14,162 bases of DNA from an uncultured Chloroflexota bacterium (GTDB taxonomy: Bacteria; Chloroflexota; Dehalococcoidia; UBA3495): the NCBI GenBank assembly GCA_913052545.1, contig CAJXEF010000041.1, positions 1 through 14,162 on the forward strand, written 5' to 3'. Positions 14,112 to 14,162 of the stretch are shown piece by piece (the stretch's first letter is position 1; every line of letters begins with the position of its first letter). Position numbers and translations under genes: made by a program. Under the pieces are notes generated by a model. That model searched no databases. It saw only the letters and a list, made by a program, of their open reading frames with translations, and had not been told where the DNA came from.

Positions 14112-14142
14112 ATAACGATAATAGTAGTATCTATAACGATAA
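14112..14142 (+). repeat. Two direct copies of ATAACGATAA, 21 bp apart
   Basis: ATAACGATAA at 14112-14121 and again at 14133-14142. The 21-bp period, two helical turns, places both on the same DNA face. The core ATAACGATA is also present in reverse orientation at 11828-11836, upstream of the binding-protein gene. They probably belong to the control region of a gene beyond the right edge; the remaining sequence from 14001 shows no gene. Confidence 0.45.
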
Positions 14143-14162
14143 ACGTAATCAGTTAGAAACAA

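Overview
The window looks like a piece of a bacterial chromosome with moderate-to-low GC, with genes on both strands and no mobile element, CRISPR array, rRNA or tRNA that I could see. The gene set suggests a marine Chloroflexota (SAR202/Dehalococcoidia-like) genome. It includes an Ala/Pro/Lys-linkered family 5 binding lipoprotein, a BldC/MerR-type regulator, VOC-fold enzymes, an LprG-like lipoprotein with a 14-helix transporter, and a siroheme-branch tetrapyrrole cluster. The lineage is an inference from gene style, not a measurement.

Left third, minus strand. A tetrapyrrole operon reads leftward: a MerR-type regulator with a helical sensor-like domain, a fused AhbA-AhbB (NirD-NirL) siroheme decarboxylase, a precorrin-2 dehydrogenase/ferrochelatase, and glutamyl-tRNA reductase (hemA), which runs off the left edge. 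The genes are tightly packed and hemA overlaps its upstream neighbour by 4 nt. Together they supply 5-aminolevulinate, siroheme and didecarboxysiroheme, the front of the siroheme-dependent route to haem (or of haem d1 synthesis). A second minus-strand unit encodes a cytochrome P450 and its [3Fe-4S] ferredoxin and ends in a hairpin terminator that is part of a larger predicted three-way junction.

Centre, plus strand. A roughly 295-bp divergent region with a 19-bp palindrome separates the P450 unit from a rightward run: a single-domain VOC protein, a tandem-duplicated VOC protein, shikimate kinase (aroK), 3-dehydroquinate synthase (aroB), a TolB-like beta-propeller, an LppX/LprAFG-like lipoprotein and a DHA2-type 14-TM MFS transporter. 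The last two lie 9 nt apart and have the same order and families as the mycobacterial lprG-Rv1410c (P55) lipid-export pair. This is the most interesting functional hypothesis here.

Right end. A 536-bp AT-rich region without a convincing gene carries inverted and direct repeats and a near-consensus sigma-70 promoter (TTGACA-17-TATATT). It drives a family 5 ABC substrate-binding lipoprotein whose gene ends in a perfect 15-bp terminator. No permease or ATPase genes follow within the window. The motif ATAACGATA occurs on both sides of this gene and may be an operator.
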